From contig JAQUQK010000118.1 in NCBI GenBank assembly GCA_028716125.1, positions 1 to 6,099 on the forward strand: DNA of 6,099 nt. The letters run 5' to 3'. This stretch comes from Thermoplasmatota archaeon. GTDB taxonomy: Archaea > Thermoplasmatota > JAQUQK01. The notes beneath the pieces are model-generated. The model did not search any database, was not told the origin of the DNA, and worked only from the letters and a program-made list of their open reading frames with translations. Position 1 is the first letter of the stretch. Each line of letters opens with the position of its first letter. Position numbers and translations under genes: made by a program. Below are positions 5,919 to 6,099 of this stretch, one piece after another.

Positions 5919-6099
5919 ATGGCGGTTTCCGAGGATGCAAAAGGACGCAGCGTTGAGACTGTTTACGTTGGGCAGAGGCTTGTAAAGATCAGGATCGCGC
6001 CCAAGGGCAAGAAGGTCGAAGTCGCGCCAAAGCCCGCAGCAGCGCCGATTATTGCGGAGGAAGTAAAGCCGAAGGCCGCGGAAGCAAAGCCGAAGGTCG
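5919..6099 (+). CDS. Unrecognised Lys/Ala/Pro-rich protein, 3' end missing
   Basis: An open frame from an ATG to the window edge, 60 complete codons, with no stop seen. I do not recognise the family. Residues 1-31 (MAVSEDAKGRSVETVYVGQR and on) could form a small beta-type segment with alternating hydrophobics (VETVYVGQRLVKIRI). From residue 32 it becomes a low-complexity Lys/Ala/Pro/Val stretch typical of a flexible linker, with the heptad-spaced repeat KPKAAEAKPK. Such linkers often join a short N-terminal segment to a folded or nucleic-acid-binding domain, which would lie outside the window. The TATA-like box 31 bases upstream and the good codon pattern support it as a real gene. It is not aIF5A: no hypusine-loop sequence is present in the visible part. 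Confidence 0.7.
   Translation, partial: MAVSEDAKGRSVETVYVGQRLVKIRIAPKGKKVEVAPKPAAAPIIAEEVKPKAAEAKPKV

Overview
The window looks archaeal. It carries a pyruvoyl-dependent arginine decarboxylase of the Methanocaldococcus type and a deoxyhypusine-synthase-family enzyme. Two genes (4117 and 5919) have TATA-like boxes about 30 bases before the start codon with no room for a leader, which is the pattern of archaeal leaderless transcripts. Intergenic gaps end in T-rich tracts rather than clear hairpins. The lineage cannot be fixed from the sequence; a small-genome (DPANN-like) or euryarchaeal source are both possible. All five genes lie on the + strand and the DNA is compactly coded.

Region 1 (85-4043) is a cation-transport pair. 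A ten-helix P-type ATPase with an unusual PEEFP motif in helix 4 is followed, after a T-rich gap of about 115 bases, by a cation diffusion facilitator. That facilitator has HxxxD metal sites in helices 2 and 5, what looks like a duplicated C-terminal domain, and a four-cysteine tail. Together they suggest divalent-cation efflux or homeostasis, but the ion is not fixed by the sequence.

Region 2 (4117-5809) is a two-gene polyamine or translation-factor-modification unit. The arginine decarboxylase makes agmatine. Its last 26 bases overlap the start of the DHS-family gene, whose Shine-Dalgarno lies inside the decarboxylase gene. This suggests coupled synthesis of an agmatine producer and a butylamine-transfer enzyme. 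The DHS-family protein keeps the catalytic lysine, but by my alignment from memory it has lost several substrate-contacting residues of the human enzyme, including the His288 equivalent. It may therefore use another substrate (agmatine) or act as a DHS-like homospermidine synthase rather than a textbook deoxyhypusine synthase.

Region 3 (5810-6099) holds a T-rich gap, a good TATA-like box and the first 60 codons of an unrecognised Lys/Ala/Pro-rich protein that runs off the window.

I see no CRISPR array, mobile element, tRNA, rRNA or defence system. The most interesting parts are the decarboxylase/DHS-like unit with its altered active site, and the C-terminal architecture of the cation diffusion facilitator.
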